Of a stretch of DNA of 62,875 bases, positions 16,817 to 24,841 are shown one piece after another. The DNA comes from Hufsiella arboris (GTDB lineage Bacteria > Bacteroidota > Bacteroidia > Sphingobacteriales > Sphingobacteriaceae), in contig NZ_WVHT01000015.1 in NCBI RefSeq assembly GCF_009834875.1, positions 1 to 62,875 of the forward strand. Reading direction: 5' to 3'. The notes under the pieces were generated by a model. That model searched no databases. It was not told the origin of the DNA and worked only from the letters and a program-made list of their open reading frames with translations. The translations under genes were made by a program, and so were the position numbers. Within the stretch, counting starts at the first letter, position 1. Each line of letters begins with the position of its first letter.

Positions 16817-18220
16817 ATGAAAAAACTAGTGATCTTATTACTTATTATTCCCTTCGCTATTACCCTTTACGCTCAGCAAAAGCCGAACATTGTTTTTATC
16901 CTGATGGATAACCTGGGCTATGGTGAGGTTGGATGCTATGGCGGCGGTGAGATAAGAGGCGCCGCTACACCCCGCATCGACAAGTTTGCAACCGAGGGTA
17001 CCCGCCTAACAAATTTCAATGTCGAGTCGCAATGCACGCCAAGCCGTTCCGCAATTTTGACGGGGCGCTTCGCCATTCGTTCGGGGACACATTCCGTACC
17101 GTTGCCAGGTTTACCGGATGGGCTTACCCAATGGGAAGTAACTATTGCCGAATTGCTTTCGGGGGTTGGTTATAAAACGGCAAGTTTTGGTAAATGGCAT
17201 CTCGGCAGTGCGCAGAACAGGCTGCCTAATGAGCAGGGCTTTGATGAATGGTACGGTATTCCGCGAACCACAGATGAGTCCATGTTTCCTTCTCAACCGG
17301 GAGCAAAGGCCGCAGGTATTCCTTTTATGCATACGATGGAAGGCCGGAAAGGCGAAAAAAGCAAGGATGTAGCTCTGTATGACCTCGACCAGCGCCGGCT
17401 GATTGACGCAGAAGTTACCAGGCGTGCTATTGATTTTATGCAGCGAAGTGTACAGGCAAAAAAAACCTTTTATGCTTACGTTCCTTTTACGTTGGTTCAT
17501 TTTCCTGCGCTGCCTAACCCGAAGTTCGCTGGCAAAACCGGCAATGGTGATTTCCCCGACGCGCTTGCCGAAATGGATAGCCATGTTGGCGAAATACTTG
17601 ATGCAGTTGATAAACTGGGTATTCGTGACAATACGATCTTTGTGTTTACCAGCGATAACGGGCCCGATCCTACATTTCCTTCGCAGGGATCTTCCGGTCC
17701 GTGGCGCGGTTATTATTTCACCCACATGGAAGGTTCGCTGCGAACCCCTTTCATTATTCGATGGCCGGGTAAAATTCCTGCCGGACGCGTCAGTAACGAG
17801 ATCGTACATGAAGTGGATACCTATACCACCTTCGCAAAAATTGCCGGCGCCAAAATACCCGGCGACAGGCCGGTTGACGGAGTAGATCAGTCTGATTTTT
17901 TCTTTGGTAAGGCCAAATCAAACCGTGAAGGTTTTCCTGTTTTTGTAGCGGATCGCCTGGAAGCCGTGAAATGGAAAAACTTTAAAATGGCCTTTTATGA
18001 AGCGGAGCGTGAATGGTGGAGCCCGCCAACTAAGCTTGGAGTACCCCAGATATTTGATCTTTATACCGATCCCAAAGAGGAGTATCCTGCTACTTTAACA
18101 CCAAATGCATGGGTAGGTGGATTTATGATGAAGATCATAGGCGATTTTGAAAAAAGCCTGGTGAAATATCCCCTGATTAAACCGGGAACGCCGGATCCAT
18201 ATCTGCCGCCGAATAAATGA
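16817..18220 (+). CDS. Exported arylsulfatase (sulfatase family, type I)
   Basis: 467 residues with a signal peptide ending near residue 19. It hydrolyses a sulfate ester; the substrate is unknown. The active-site signature CTPSR begins at Cys73, the residue converted to formylglycine, with Arg77. Metal ligands are visible in ILMDNLGYGE (Asp31, Asn32) and FTSDNGPDPT, and GKWHLG is near residue 126. The length is normal. Conversion of Cys73 needs a maturation enzyme (anSME or FGE) that is not in this window. It lies between A1/barrel and B1 on the same strand with short gaps, so it is probably part of that operon. Sulfatases next to DUF1254 genes are suggestive of a shared substrate route, but that is inference. 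Confidence 0.92.
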   Translation: MKKLVILLLIIPFAITLYAQQKPNIVFILMDNLGYGEVGCYGGGEIRGAATPRIDKFATEGTRLTNFNVESQCTPSRSAILTGRFAIRSGTHSVPLPGLPDGLTQWEVTIAELLSGVGYKTASFGKWHLGSAQNRLPNEQGFDEWYGIPRTTDESMFPSQPGAKAAGIPFMHTMEGRKGEKSKDVALYDLDQRRLIDAEVTRRAIDFMQRSVQAKKTFYAYVPFTLVHFPALPNPKFAGKTGNGDFPDALAEMDSHVGEILDAVDKLGIRDNTIFVFTSDNGPDPTFPSQGSSGPWRGYYFTHMEGSLRTPFIIRWPGKIPAGRVSNEIVHEVDTYTTFAKIAGAKIPGDRPVDGVDQSDFFFGKAKSNREGFPVFVADRLEAVKWKNFKMAFYEAEREWWSPPTKLGVPQIFDLYTDPKEEYPATLTPNAWVGGFMMKIIGDFEKSLVKYPLIKPGTPDPYLPPNK

Positions 18221-18258
18221 TGAGCGTTCTGAAACCAGTGTCAACATAAAAATAAATC

Positions 18259-19782
18259 ATGAAAAAAATCAACATCTCATCACTGACTCTCTCTATAGTT
18301 CCGATAACCATTGGGATCGTTCTGCTGTTGGCAGCCTGCAAGCAAAACCGAGATAAGTCGGCCGTCAAAACCGATTCAACCACAACGGTAACAGAAGTAA
18401 CAGATACCAGTTCGGCGAAGCAAGCTGTTCCAGGACCTGATACAACCGTGAAGATCACCGAATCTTATGCCCGGCAGGTGGCCAAAGATGCTTTGTTCTG
18501 GGCCTGGCCAATGGAAAATATTTATAACCGACGCCTGGCCTTTAAGCAGGCGCCACATGCTGGTTTAATGAATGGCGTATTGCCTTTTGCGCCACTCAAC
18601 ACCTTATCCATGTTGCACGATTATATACAGCCGGAACAGCGCTGGGTGGCTTGCCCAAACCAAGATGTAGTGTACGGCGCAGCCATTGCGGCATTAGATG
18701 AAACGCCGGTAGTGGTACAGGTGCCTGATTTCGGCAACCGATTTTGGGTGTACCAGGTAGTTGATCTGAGAACGGATGCATTCGCTCAACTGGGTAAGAT
18801 GTATGGAACCAAGCCTGGTTTTTATTTACTCGTAGGCCCCAATTGGAAAGGTGATGTACCAAAAGGCATTACCAAAGTATTCCGCAGTAAAACCGGTACT
18901 GCTTTCGTTGTGCCACGCGTGTTTCAGGATGATACTCCTGAAGATAAAGCAGCGATACAAAAAGTGATCAGCTCTATTAATGTGTATGCCCTGGACAAGT
19001 TTGATGGTAAAACGAAAACACAAGACTGGAGTAAGCTTCCAACCCTGGGTTCGCCTACAAAAGATAACAGTACAGCTGAAACCAAATGGGTTTTTCCTGA
19101 CAAATTTTTTGATTTGTTACCCATCGTTCTGAAAGATGCACCGCCTCTGCCAGGCGAAGAAGCACGTTATGCCCAGGTAAACGCGTTGCTTGCTGCCGCC
19201 CGTAAAAATCCTGCCTTAAAAAAAGCAATGATCGATGAAGCCATTAAAGCCGAAAAAGAACTGGTAGATCCGCTGCTGCAGTTCCGCAATTGGGGAATAC
19301 AACTCGCCAACCACTGGTCTACAGGTAATAACACCGCCGCGTTTGGAACGGATTATTTTACACGTACCGCGATGGCGAAATCAAACATATTGGTGAATGT
19401 CGGTGTCGAAACGAAATATTTTTACCAGGATCTCGATTCAGCTGGTGCTAGATTGAACGGCGGCAACCGGTATGCGGTTACTTTCGCAAAAGGGCAAACA
19501 CCACCTGTAAATGGCTTTTGGTCGCTTACTTTATACGACGAGTTTCATTTTTTTGTCCCCAATACGATTAAACGCTATTCGCTCGGCACTAAAAACAAAA
19601 CATTAATATATAATTCCGACGGCTCATTGACGATTTATGTTCAGGCAAGTGCGCCGGCAAATCGGGATAACTGGCTTCCGGCTCCTAAAGGGAACTTTTC
19701 ATTGTATTTAAGAGCGTATTGGCCGAAAGATGTTGTGGTGAATGGCAGCTGGACGCCGCCAGCTGTGGTGAAGGTGAAATAG
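18259..19782 (+). CDS. DUF1254/DUF1214 lipoprotein B1
   Basis: 507 residues. A lipoprotein signal peptide ends in lipobox LAAC, followed by a threonine-rich linker (KTDSTTTVTEVTDTSSAK). DUF1254 features (FWAWPMENIYNRR, CPNQDVVYGAAIAALDETPV, VQVPDFGNRFWVYQVVDLRT) and a DUF1214 C-terminus (GFWSLTLYDEFHFFVPN, YSLGTKNKTLIYNSDGSLTI) follow. It is the closest relative in the window of B2 at 22.7 kb; the last 30 coding bases before the final codon are nearly the same in both genes. It follows the sulfatase after 38 bases and is probably the last gene of the A1 operon. Biochemical role unknown. Confidence 0.88.
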   Translation: MKKINISSLTLSIVPITIGIVLLLAACKQNRDKSAVKTDSTTTVTEVTDTSSAKQAVPGPDTTVKITESYARQVAKDALFWAWPMENIYNRRLAFKQAPHAGLMNGVLPFAPLNTLSMLHDYIQPEQRWVACPNQDVVYGAAIAALDETPVVVQVPDFGNRFWVYQVVDLRTDAFAQLGKMYGTKPGFYLLVGPNWKGDVPKGITKVFRSKTGTAFVVPRVFQDDTPEDKAAIQKVISSINVYALDKFDGKTKTQDWSKLPTLGSPTKDNSTAETKWVFPDKFFDLLPIVLKDAPPLPGEEARYAQVNALLAAARKNPALKKAMIDEAIKAEKELVDPLLQFRNWGIQLANHWSTGNNTAAFGTDYFTRTAMAKSNILVNVGVETKYFYQDLDSAGARLNGGNRYAVTFAKGQTPPVNGFWSLTLYDEFHFFVPNTIKRYSLGTKNKTLIYNSDGSLTIYVQASAPANRDNWLPAPKGNFSLYLRAYWPKDVVVNGSWTPPAVVKVK

Positions 19783-20053
19783 AACAAGTTGATGGGCCGG
19801 TAATACCCGTCTCATATCTTTAAATAGTGGTAAATTAGAATAAAACAGGGGCCAATTCGAAAACTTGCATACCCGTCAGACACACTGTTCCGAGTGATGT
19901 TGTCCGTCAGGAAAACCCGTTTTGGTTTCTTTCCGATTAGCCTGAATAGTACTTAGGGATACCTGTATTATTGGGTAATCCTGTATAAAACTATGAGAGA
20001 TGGCTGTGCGGAAAATCTGTTTGACAAGCAATATTAACTTAATCGATTTTATC
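19783..20053. other. Region before the IS110 remnant
   Basis: No gene seen in 271 bases. Short CCGTCAGAC and GTCCGTCAGG strings near 19876-19912 recall the REP-like palindromes. In intact IS110 elements the DNA before the transposase encodes a bridge RNA; a remnant of it may lie here, but I could not define the element ends. Confidence 0.4.
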
Positions 20054-20690
20054 ATGTTAAAGTATTCAGTCGGCCTGGATGTTTCCCTAAAGGAGATTGA
20101 TTGCTTCTAACCCGGAAGTGGCAGAAAAAGTGCGAAAAATATGTACGATTAAGGGCGTCGGCTTGCTTACGGCGGCAACCATACTTGCCGAAACCAATGG
20201 GTTTGCCCTGTTCGGCAATGCCCGGCAGCTTGTTAGTTTTGCAGGACTGGATGTAGAAGAAAACCAATCTGGAAAGCACATAGGCAACACCCGTATCACC
20301 AAGAAAGGGAACAGCCATATCCGGAGAATACTGTACATGCCGGCATTTGTGACAGTGACTCACCAGGTAAAACCATTCATGGACTTATATCAGCGTACCC
20401 TGTCCAAACATGGCATCAAAATGAAAAGCTATGTGGCCGTGCAGAAAAAGCTATTGGTTGTTATCTATGCTTTATGGAAAAAGAACGAAGCCTTTGATTC
20501 AGGATGCCGGCTCCATGAGCATACCGAAGAACAGGAATCGGCGCTTCCTCTCGGGTCGGCGGCCATAGCCGCCGAAGAAATCTTTCCAGCTGAAAAACAA
20601 GTAGTGCCAGTAAAATTACCGGCACTACACAAGGTAAGCATGCCGAGTGAACGATCACCGTATGCTTCCTCTCGGGTAGTACAAAGTTAA
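20054..20690 (+). pseudogene. IS110-family transposase with internal deletion
   Basis: The N-terminus (MLKYSVGLDVSLKEID from ATG 20054) is the start of the DEDD domain of IS110 transposases. It runs into a stop within 20 codons. In a different frame from about 20096 the C-terminal transposase_20 domain appears (EKVRKICTIKGVGLLTAATI, FAGLDVEENQSGKHIGNTRI, SHIRRILYMPAF). About 400-550 bases of the middle, including most of the catalytic DEDD domain, are missing, and the junction is out of frame. The gene is dead. It lies between the two DUF1254 loci. The last 80 residues are not domain-like. Confidence 0.85.
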
Positions 20691-20737
20691 AAATATAAAA
20701 AAGATAGTTGCAATTACAGATAGTACCTGACGGGAAT

Positions 20738-20765
20738 CCGGTCAGACGCCCAAGCGTCAGACCGG
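20738..20765. repeat. REP-like palindrome, copy 1
   Basis: CCGGTCAGACGC and GCGTCAGACCGG pair with one mismatch around a 4-base loop. The same 28 bases occur at 24213-24240, each time downstream of mobile or duplicated DNA. Confidence 0.7.
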
Positions 20766-20904
20766 TAAGGTCATGTGACGTAAAGGTAACTAATTCTGTC
20801 CGTAGTGTTCAGCGCAGCGGTCACTACGGATTGTGGAATCGACAGGAGTCTTTCGACTCCGTTTTTGATTTTAAATAAATGGAAATAAGTGAAATAGATT
20901 TTGT

Positions 20905-20968
20905 TTAACCGAGTCGGAGACTCTCTTCCATTTGTAAATCCGTAGAGCCCTGCGGAACTCTGCGGACA
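20905..20968 (+). repeat. Dispersed intergenic repeat, copy 2
   Basis: Related to 10894-10960: CCGAGTCGGAGACTCTCTTC, AAATCCGTAG and GGACA occur in the same order. The GAGTC/GACTC pair in the first part gives a short hairpin in this copy. Confidence 0.6.
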
Positions 20969-21054
20969 ATTTCGAAGATAAAACTTTTTGTTTTAAAATT
21001 CTAAATGTCTCGTACCTGAAACTAGTGTTAACCGTCGATCAGCAACACTCATTC

Positions 21055-21076
21055 GTTCCATCTTGTAAAATGAAAC
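21055..21076 (+). promoter_or_regulatory. 22-bp palindrome, copy b (DUF1254 A2)
   Basis: Reads GTTCCA-N10-TGAAAC with CTTGTAAAA in the centre, ending 112 bases before the A2 start codon. It differs from copy f by a single base when both are read in the same direction. Confidence 0.6.
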
Positions 21077-21188
21077 TGATTAGAAGGTTAATTAGAAAGC
21101 GGTGTGCACGCTTCCTCTTAACTTCAATAATTATTAGGAGGAGCTGTGGAGCCTAACAGGTTTCAGTCACCCAAAACGTAACCTCGAT

Positions 21189-22643
21189 ATGAACAAAAAA
21201 ATCCTTCTGGCAATTCTACCGGTGATCATGATCGCCTGCAAGCAAACCCCGACAAACAAAACTGGAACCTCCGGTAATGCAGATACTGCAAAAGCATCTG
21301 TTTTCAAACCAGCTAACATCAAAGAACAGATGATTTATAGCCGCGCCATCGAAGCCGCTAACTGGGGCATGTCGGCAGTAAATTTCGACCTGATGGTTCA
21401 GGCGACGAAGAAAGCCGGCGGAGATTATAATCAAATTGTTATCTGGCCCAAATTGCTCGACTGGATGAATCAAACGATCACACCTAACCCGGATGTGATC
21501 TATGTAATGCCTTTTGTAAACACCAAAGATGTTGGCCCGATGGTGCTGGAAATACCGCCTGCCGATAGCGGAACCGTTGTGGGCAGCGTAATGGACCGCT
21601 GGCAAATGGCTATGGACGACGTTGGCCCGGCAGGGCTGGATAAAGGTAAAGGCGGGAAATACCTGATTCTTCCTCCGGAATATAAGGGAGCAATACCAGC
21701 AGGATATTTACCCATGCACTCGGGCACTTACTTAGGTTATTCTTTACTCAGGGTGGTATTGAAGAGTCCTGGCGAAAAGGGAATTACAGATGCCGTTGCT
21801 TATGCACGGCGCATAAAATTATACCCGTTTTCGCAAGCCGGTAAATCGCCCAAAACAACCTGGTTGGATGCATCGGGTAAGGAGTTCAACTCATTAATTC
21901 CGTACGATTTTAACTTTTATGAATCACTTAACCGTGTAGTACAAGACGATATCTGGCTGACAAAAGACCAGGCCATGATCGACCCTTTGAAATATATCGG
22001 TATTGAAAAAGGAAAGCCTTTCAATCCCGATGCACGCACAAAGGAAATTCTGGCATCCGCTATCAGCGACGCAAAACAATGGTTTAAACTTCGATATGAA
22101 GATATGTTTAAAAAGCCTTTCTATGAAGGAACTACCTGGGCCTTTCCTGTCACTGAGGAATTTGGAACCGATGTTAAATCGAATTTTGCCGATCCGAACA
22201 GTTACCCAACCGACATGCGCGGACTGCTTTACACATTTATTTTTTTTAGCGCAAAACATGTAGGCGAAGGTCAGTGGTATTTAATGGCTATAACCGACAA
22301 GGATAACCAAATGTTAAAGGGAAGCGAGAATTATCGCCTTCATGTTCCTGCCAATGTCCCTGTCCGACAATATTGGTCGATAACCGTTTATGACGCGGCA
22401 ACCCATGCTTTCATACGCAACTTCACCCGTTTTAACCGCTCTTCTCAAAGTCCGGGTATTCAGAAGAATGCTGACGGTTCGACTGATATTTATTTCGGGC
22501 CCAATGCACCGCAAGGGAAAGAAGCTAACTGGATTCCAACCAACCCGAATGGTACGTTTGAACTGATGGCCCGTTTTTACGGACCTGATAAAACATTCTT
22601 TACCAAAAACTGGAAATTGGGAACTGTGGAGAAGGTGAAATAA
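21189..22643 (+). CDS. DUF1254/DUF1214 lipoprotein A2
   Basis: 484 residues. The signal peptide ends in a lipobox-like MIAC. It is the sister of A1: AANWGMSAVNFDLMVQAT, TITPNPDVIYVMPFVNTKDV and, at the end, YRLHVPANVPVRQYWSITVY and DGSTDIYFGPNAPQGKEANW mark the DUF1254 and DUF1214 domains. The final residues (KNWKLGTVEKVK) match the A1 end (RTWKLGDIEKVK). The gene is followed after 23 bases by B2, so A2-B2 form an operon that repeats the A1...B1 pair but without the barrel and the sulfatase. Function unknown. Confidence 0.88.
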   Translation: MNKKILLAILPVIMIACKQTPTNKTGTSGNADTAKASVFKPANIKEQMIYSRAIEAANWGMSAVNFDLMVQATKKAGGDYNQIVIWPKLLDWMNQTITPNPDVIYVMPFVNTKDVGPMVLEIPPADSGTVVGSVMDRWQMAMDDVGPAGLDKGKGGKYLILPPEYKGAIPAGYLPMHSGTYLGYSLLRVVLKSPGEKGITDAVAYARRIKLYPFSQAGKSPKTTWLDASGKEFNSLIPYDFNFYESLNRVVQDDIWLTKDQAMIDPLKYIGIEKGKPFNPDARTKEILASAISDAKQWFKLRYEDMFKKPFYEGTTWAFPVTEEFGTDVKSNFADPNSYPTDMRGLLYTFIFFSAKHVGEGQWYLMAITDKDNQMLKGSENYRLHVPANVPVRQYWSITVYDAATHAFIRNFTRFNRSSQSPGIQKNADGSTDIYFGPNAPQGKEANWIPTNPNGTFELMARFYGPDKTFFTKNWKLGTVEKVK

Positions 22644-22666
22644 TTACGATTACTTAAAAGACCTTT

Positions 22667-24175
22667 ATGAAAAAAGACCTTTCTTTTTTGACTGTAGCAG
22701 CTGCTGTCGCTCTGCTCGCAGCCTGCAATCAAAATCAAAACAAATCGGTAAGTAAAACCGATTCAACAACCACCGTAACAGAAGTTACCGATACCGGCTC
22801 GGCAAAAAAAGACAGTATGCCACCCGGGCCGGTCCCCAACACCATCATGACCGAAGCTTATGTAAAAAACCTGGCTGCTTCTATTTACCTGTGGGCCTGG
22901 CCCATGGTCAATGTTCACAACAGGGTAACGCTATTAAGCGCCGTGAAAGAACCCGTGTATGTTGGTGGTGTAATACCTACGGCTCCAATCGGCCGCCTGT
23001 GTTTGCTCAACGATTATATTAAGCCGGACCAACGCACAATTGCCTGTCCCAACCAGGATGTAGTATATGGCGTCGGTCCGTTTGATACCCAAAAAGAACC
23101 TACAGTATTACAAGTGCCGGATTTTGGCAAACGCTTTTGGGTGTACCAGGTAAGCGACCAACGTACAGACGGTTTTGCAAAGGTGGGGCAGATGTATAAC
23201 ACAAAACCCGGATTTTACCTCGTAACGGGTAAAGACTGGAACGGCAAAATTCCCGATGGAATTACTGGTGTACTTAGATGTCCTACGAGATATGGACTGA
23301 TCCTTCCCCGCGTTTTTCAGTCAGATGATCCGGCTGATAAAGAAGCCGTGCAGCCCCTGATCAATCAAATCAATCAGTATCCGCTGAGTGAGTTCAATGG
23401 CAAGATGAAAACAGTGGTTTGGAGGAATACCAAAAAGACGCCACCTGATAATTCCGGCGGAGGTGAAACGAAATGGGTGAAACCTGAAACTTTTTTTGAC
23501 CAGCTACCGGATATTATAAAAGAAGTTCCCCCACAAAAGGGTGAAGAAGCATGGTATGCACAGGTTAATGGTTTGCTTGCTGCGATTGCTAAAAATCCAA
23601 AGCTGAAAGCAACTGCAAGGCAAGCGGTAATTGATGCCGACAAAACTCTTGTTGACCCTTTACTTCAATTTGTGAATGTGGGTTATCCTGTAAAAAACAA
23701 CTGGACCACCCAAAGTAACGGAGCACAATTTGGAGTGGATTATCTCACCAGGACTGCCTGCGCTAAGGCAAATATTTTCGTGAATAAACCCTTTGAAACA
23801 AAATATTTCTACCAGGACCTTGATTCGTCCGCTGTAAGATTGAACGGAAATAATAAGTACACCGTAACCTTTGCCCAGGGTCAGTTACCCGCAGTAAAGG
23901 GGTTTTGGTCGCTCACCATGTACGATAAGGAACATTTTTTTGTACCAAATAACCTCAACCGGTATTCACTTGGCACAAAAAATAAAACGCTGAAAACAAA
24001 CCCCGACGGCTCACTCACTTTATATGTACAAAGCACGCCGCCATCGGCAGATAAAATGAACAATTGGTTGCCAGCTCCTAAAGAAGTATTCTCCTTATAT
24101 GTGAGATGTTACTGGCCGGACGAAACTGTTGTAAAAGATGAGTGGACGCCGCCAGCTGTGGTGAAGGTGAAGTAG
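22667..24175 (+). CDS. DUF1254/DUF1214 lipoprotein B2
   Basis: 502 residues, with lipobox LAAC and the same linker type as B1 (KTDSTTTVTEVTDTGSAKK). Domain marks: YLWAWPMVNVHNRV, CPNQDVVYGVGPFDTQKEPT, LQVPDFGKRFWVYQVSDQRT, GFWSLTMYDKEHFFVPNNLN, YSLGTKNKTLKTNPDGSLTL. The end WTPPAVVKVK is the same as in B1. It is the second gene of the A2-B2 operon. The amount of divergence within the bodies of B1 and B2 shows an older duplication than the near-identical 3' end alone would suggest. Confidence 0.88.
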   Translation: MKKDLSFLTVAAAVALLAACNQNQNKSVSKTDSTTTVTEVTDTGSAKKDSMPPGPVPNTIMTEAYVKNLAASIYLWAWPMVNVHNRVTLLSAVKEPVYVGGVIPTAPIGRLCLLNDYIKPDQRTIACPNQDVVYGVGPFDTQKEPTVLQVPDFGKRFWVYQVSDQRTDGFAKVGQMYNTKPGFYLVTGKDWNGKIPDGITGVLRCPTRYGLILPRVFQSDDPADKEAVQPLINQINQYPLSEFNGKMKTVVWRNTKKTPPDNSGGGETKWVKPETFFDQLPDIIKEVPPQKGEEAWYAQVNGLLAAIAKNPKLKATARQAVIDADKTLVDPLLQFVNVGYPVKNNWTTQSNGAQFGVDYLTRTACAKANIFVNKPFETKYFYQDLDSSAVRLNGNNKYTVTFAQGQLPAVKGFWSLTMYDKEHFFVPNNLNRYSLGTKNKTLKTNPDGSLTLYVQSTPPSADKMNNWLPAPKEVFSLYVRCYWPDETVVKDEWTPPAVVKVK

Positions 24176-24212
24176 TTTGTTGGATTTGTGAAAACCCGTC
24201 TGACGGGATAGT

Positions 24213-24240
24213 CCGGTCAGACGCCCAAGCGTCAGACCGG
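24213..24240. repeat. REP-like palindrome, copy 2
   Basis: Same 28 bases as 20738-20765, 38 bases after the B2 stop. Another small palindrome, CCCGTCTGACGGG, lies just before it (24196-24208). Confidence 0.7.
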
Positions 24241-24355
24241 TAATGATATCCTGGTACGTGGAACTAAGGTATTCTTTAGCGGATTTGCTGAGCTGGGAAA
24301 AACCCTCCGGCGATGCCAGGTTGCCGTACGAAGTGATGTTTCCCGTCTTCCAGAA

Positions 24356-24838
24356 TCACTTCTTCCTTTTACGCAGCAGCAATATTGCTGTTCCGGTGAT
24401 CAGTGCGGTAACGGCAATTTTTTTTACAAACTTGGAGCGATTATATTGCCATTCCACTGCCCAGCCACGCTCTTTCACAATATTCGGCAGATGGCCGGAT
24501 TTAATGTCGTCAATCAAACCTTCGAACATATTGATACGATCGGCAAATAGAAGGGGCAGCCAGTGTCGGTACCGGTCTTCACTATGCTTAAACGCATACC
24601 GGCGGATTACACCGCTTAAGCCGGATGGCGGCACAGATGTCCCGAATACGGTGGTCATCTTCGGCCTTTCGTTAGACATTAAGATCTCAACAGTTTCGGG
24701 CTGTGGCTCGGACCGCTCGTAATTAGTGCGGTTGTGGTCATCCCCGGTGTAATTCTTGATCGGGTAGGTAGGTTCATTCTCCGGGTCGGAATCCATACCC
24801 CAGCCCGGGATGTTTTTATAATCTTCGTTGCTTTCCAT
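24356..24838 (-). CDS. Hypothetical protein with C-terminal membrane helix
   Basis: 160 residues. The N-terminal two thirds are polar and proline-rich (PGWGMDSDPENEPTYPIKNY). A conserved-looking central part reads VPPSGLSGVIRRYAFKHSED then RYRHWLPLLFADRINMFEGL. The end has one membrane helix (KIAVTALITGTAILLL) followed by a basic RKRKK tail, so the bulk is probably in the periplasm or faces the membrane surface. It follows the alcohol dehydrogenase gene with a 3-base gap and is certainly in the same transcript. Function unknown. Confidence 0.75.
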   Translation of the reverse strand: MESNEDYKNIPGWGMDSDPENEPTYPIKNYTGDDHNRTNYERSEPQPETVEILMSNERPKMTTVFGTSVPPSGLSGVIRRYAFKHSEDRYRHWLPLLFADRINMFEGLIDDIKSGHLPNIVKERGWAVEWQYNRSKFVKKIAVTALITGTAILLLRKRKK

Positions 24839-24841
24839 GAT

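Larger units (their letters stand above)
20691..21188. other. Intergenic region before the A2 gene
   Basis: No gene seen in 498 bases. It holds a REP-like palindrome (20738-20765), a dispersed repeat copy (20905-20968) and the regulatory palindrome (21055-21076). A strong purine-rich AGGAGGAG string lies at 21136-21143, too far from the start at 21189 to be its ribosome binding site. Confidence 0.55.

Noticed and set aside
17111-17809. 232-codon open frame on the minus strand inside the sulfatase gene
   Set aside because: The plus strand encodes an intact sulfatase with all motifs; the antisense frame is a by-product of its codon use.
21136-21143. AGGAGGAG string as a ribosome binding site
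   Set aside because: It lies 45 bases before the start codon of A2, too far to act, and no shorter gene begins near it.
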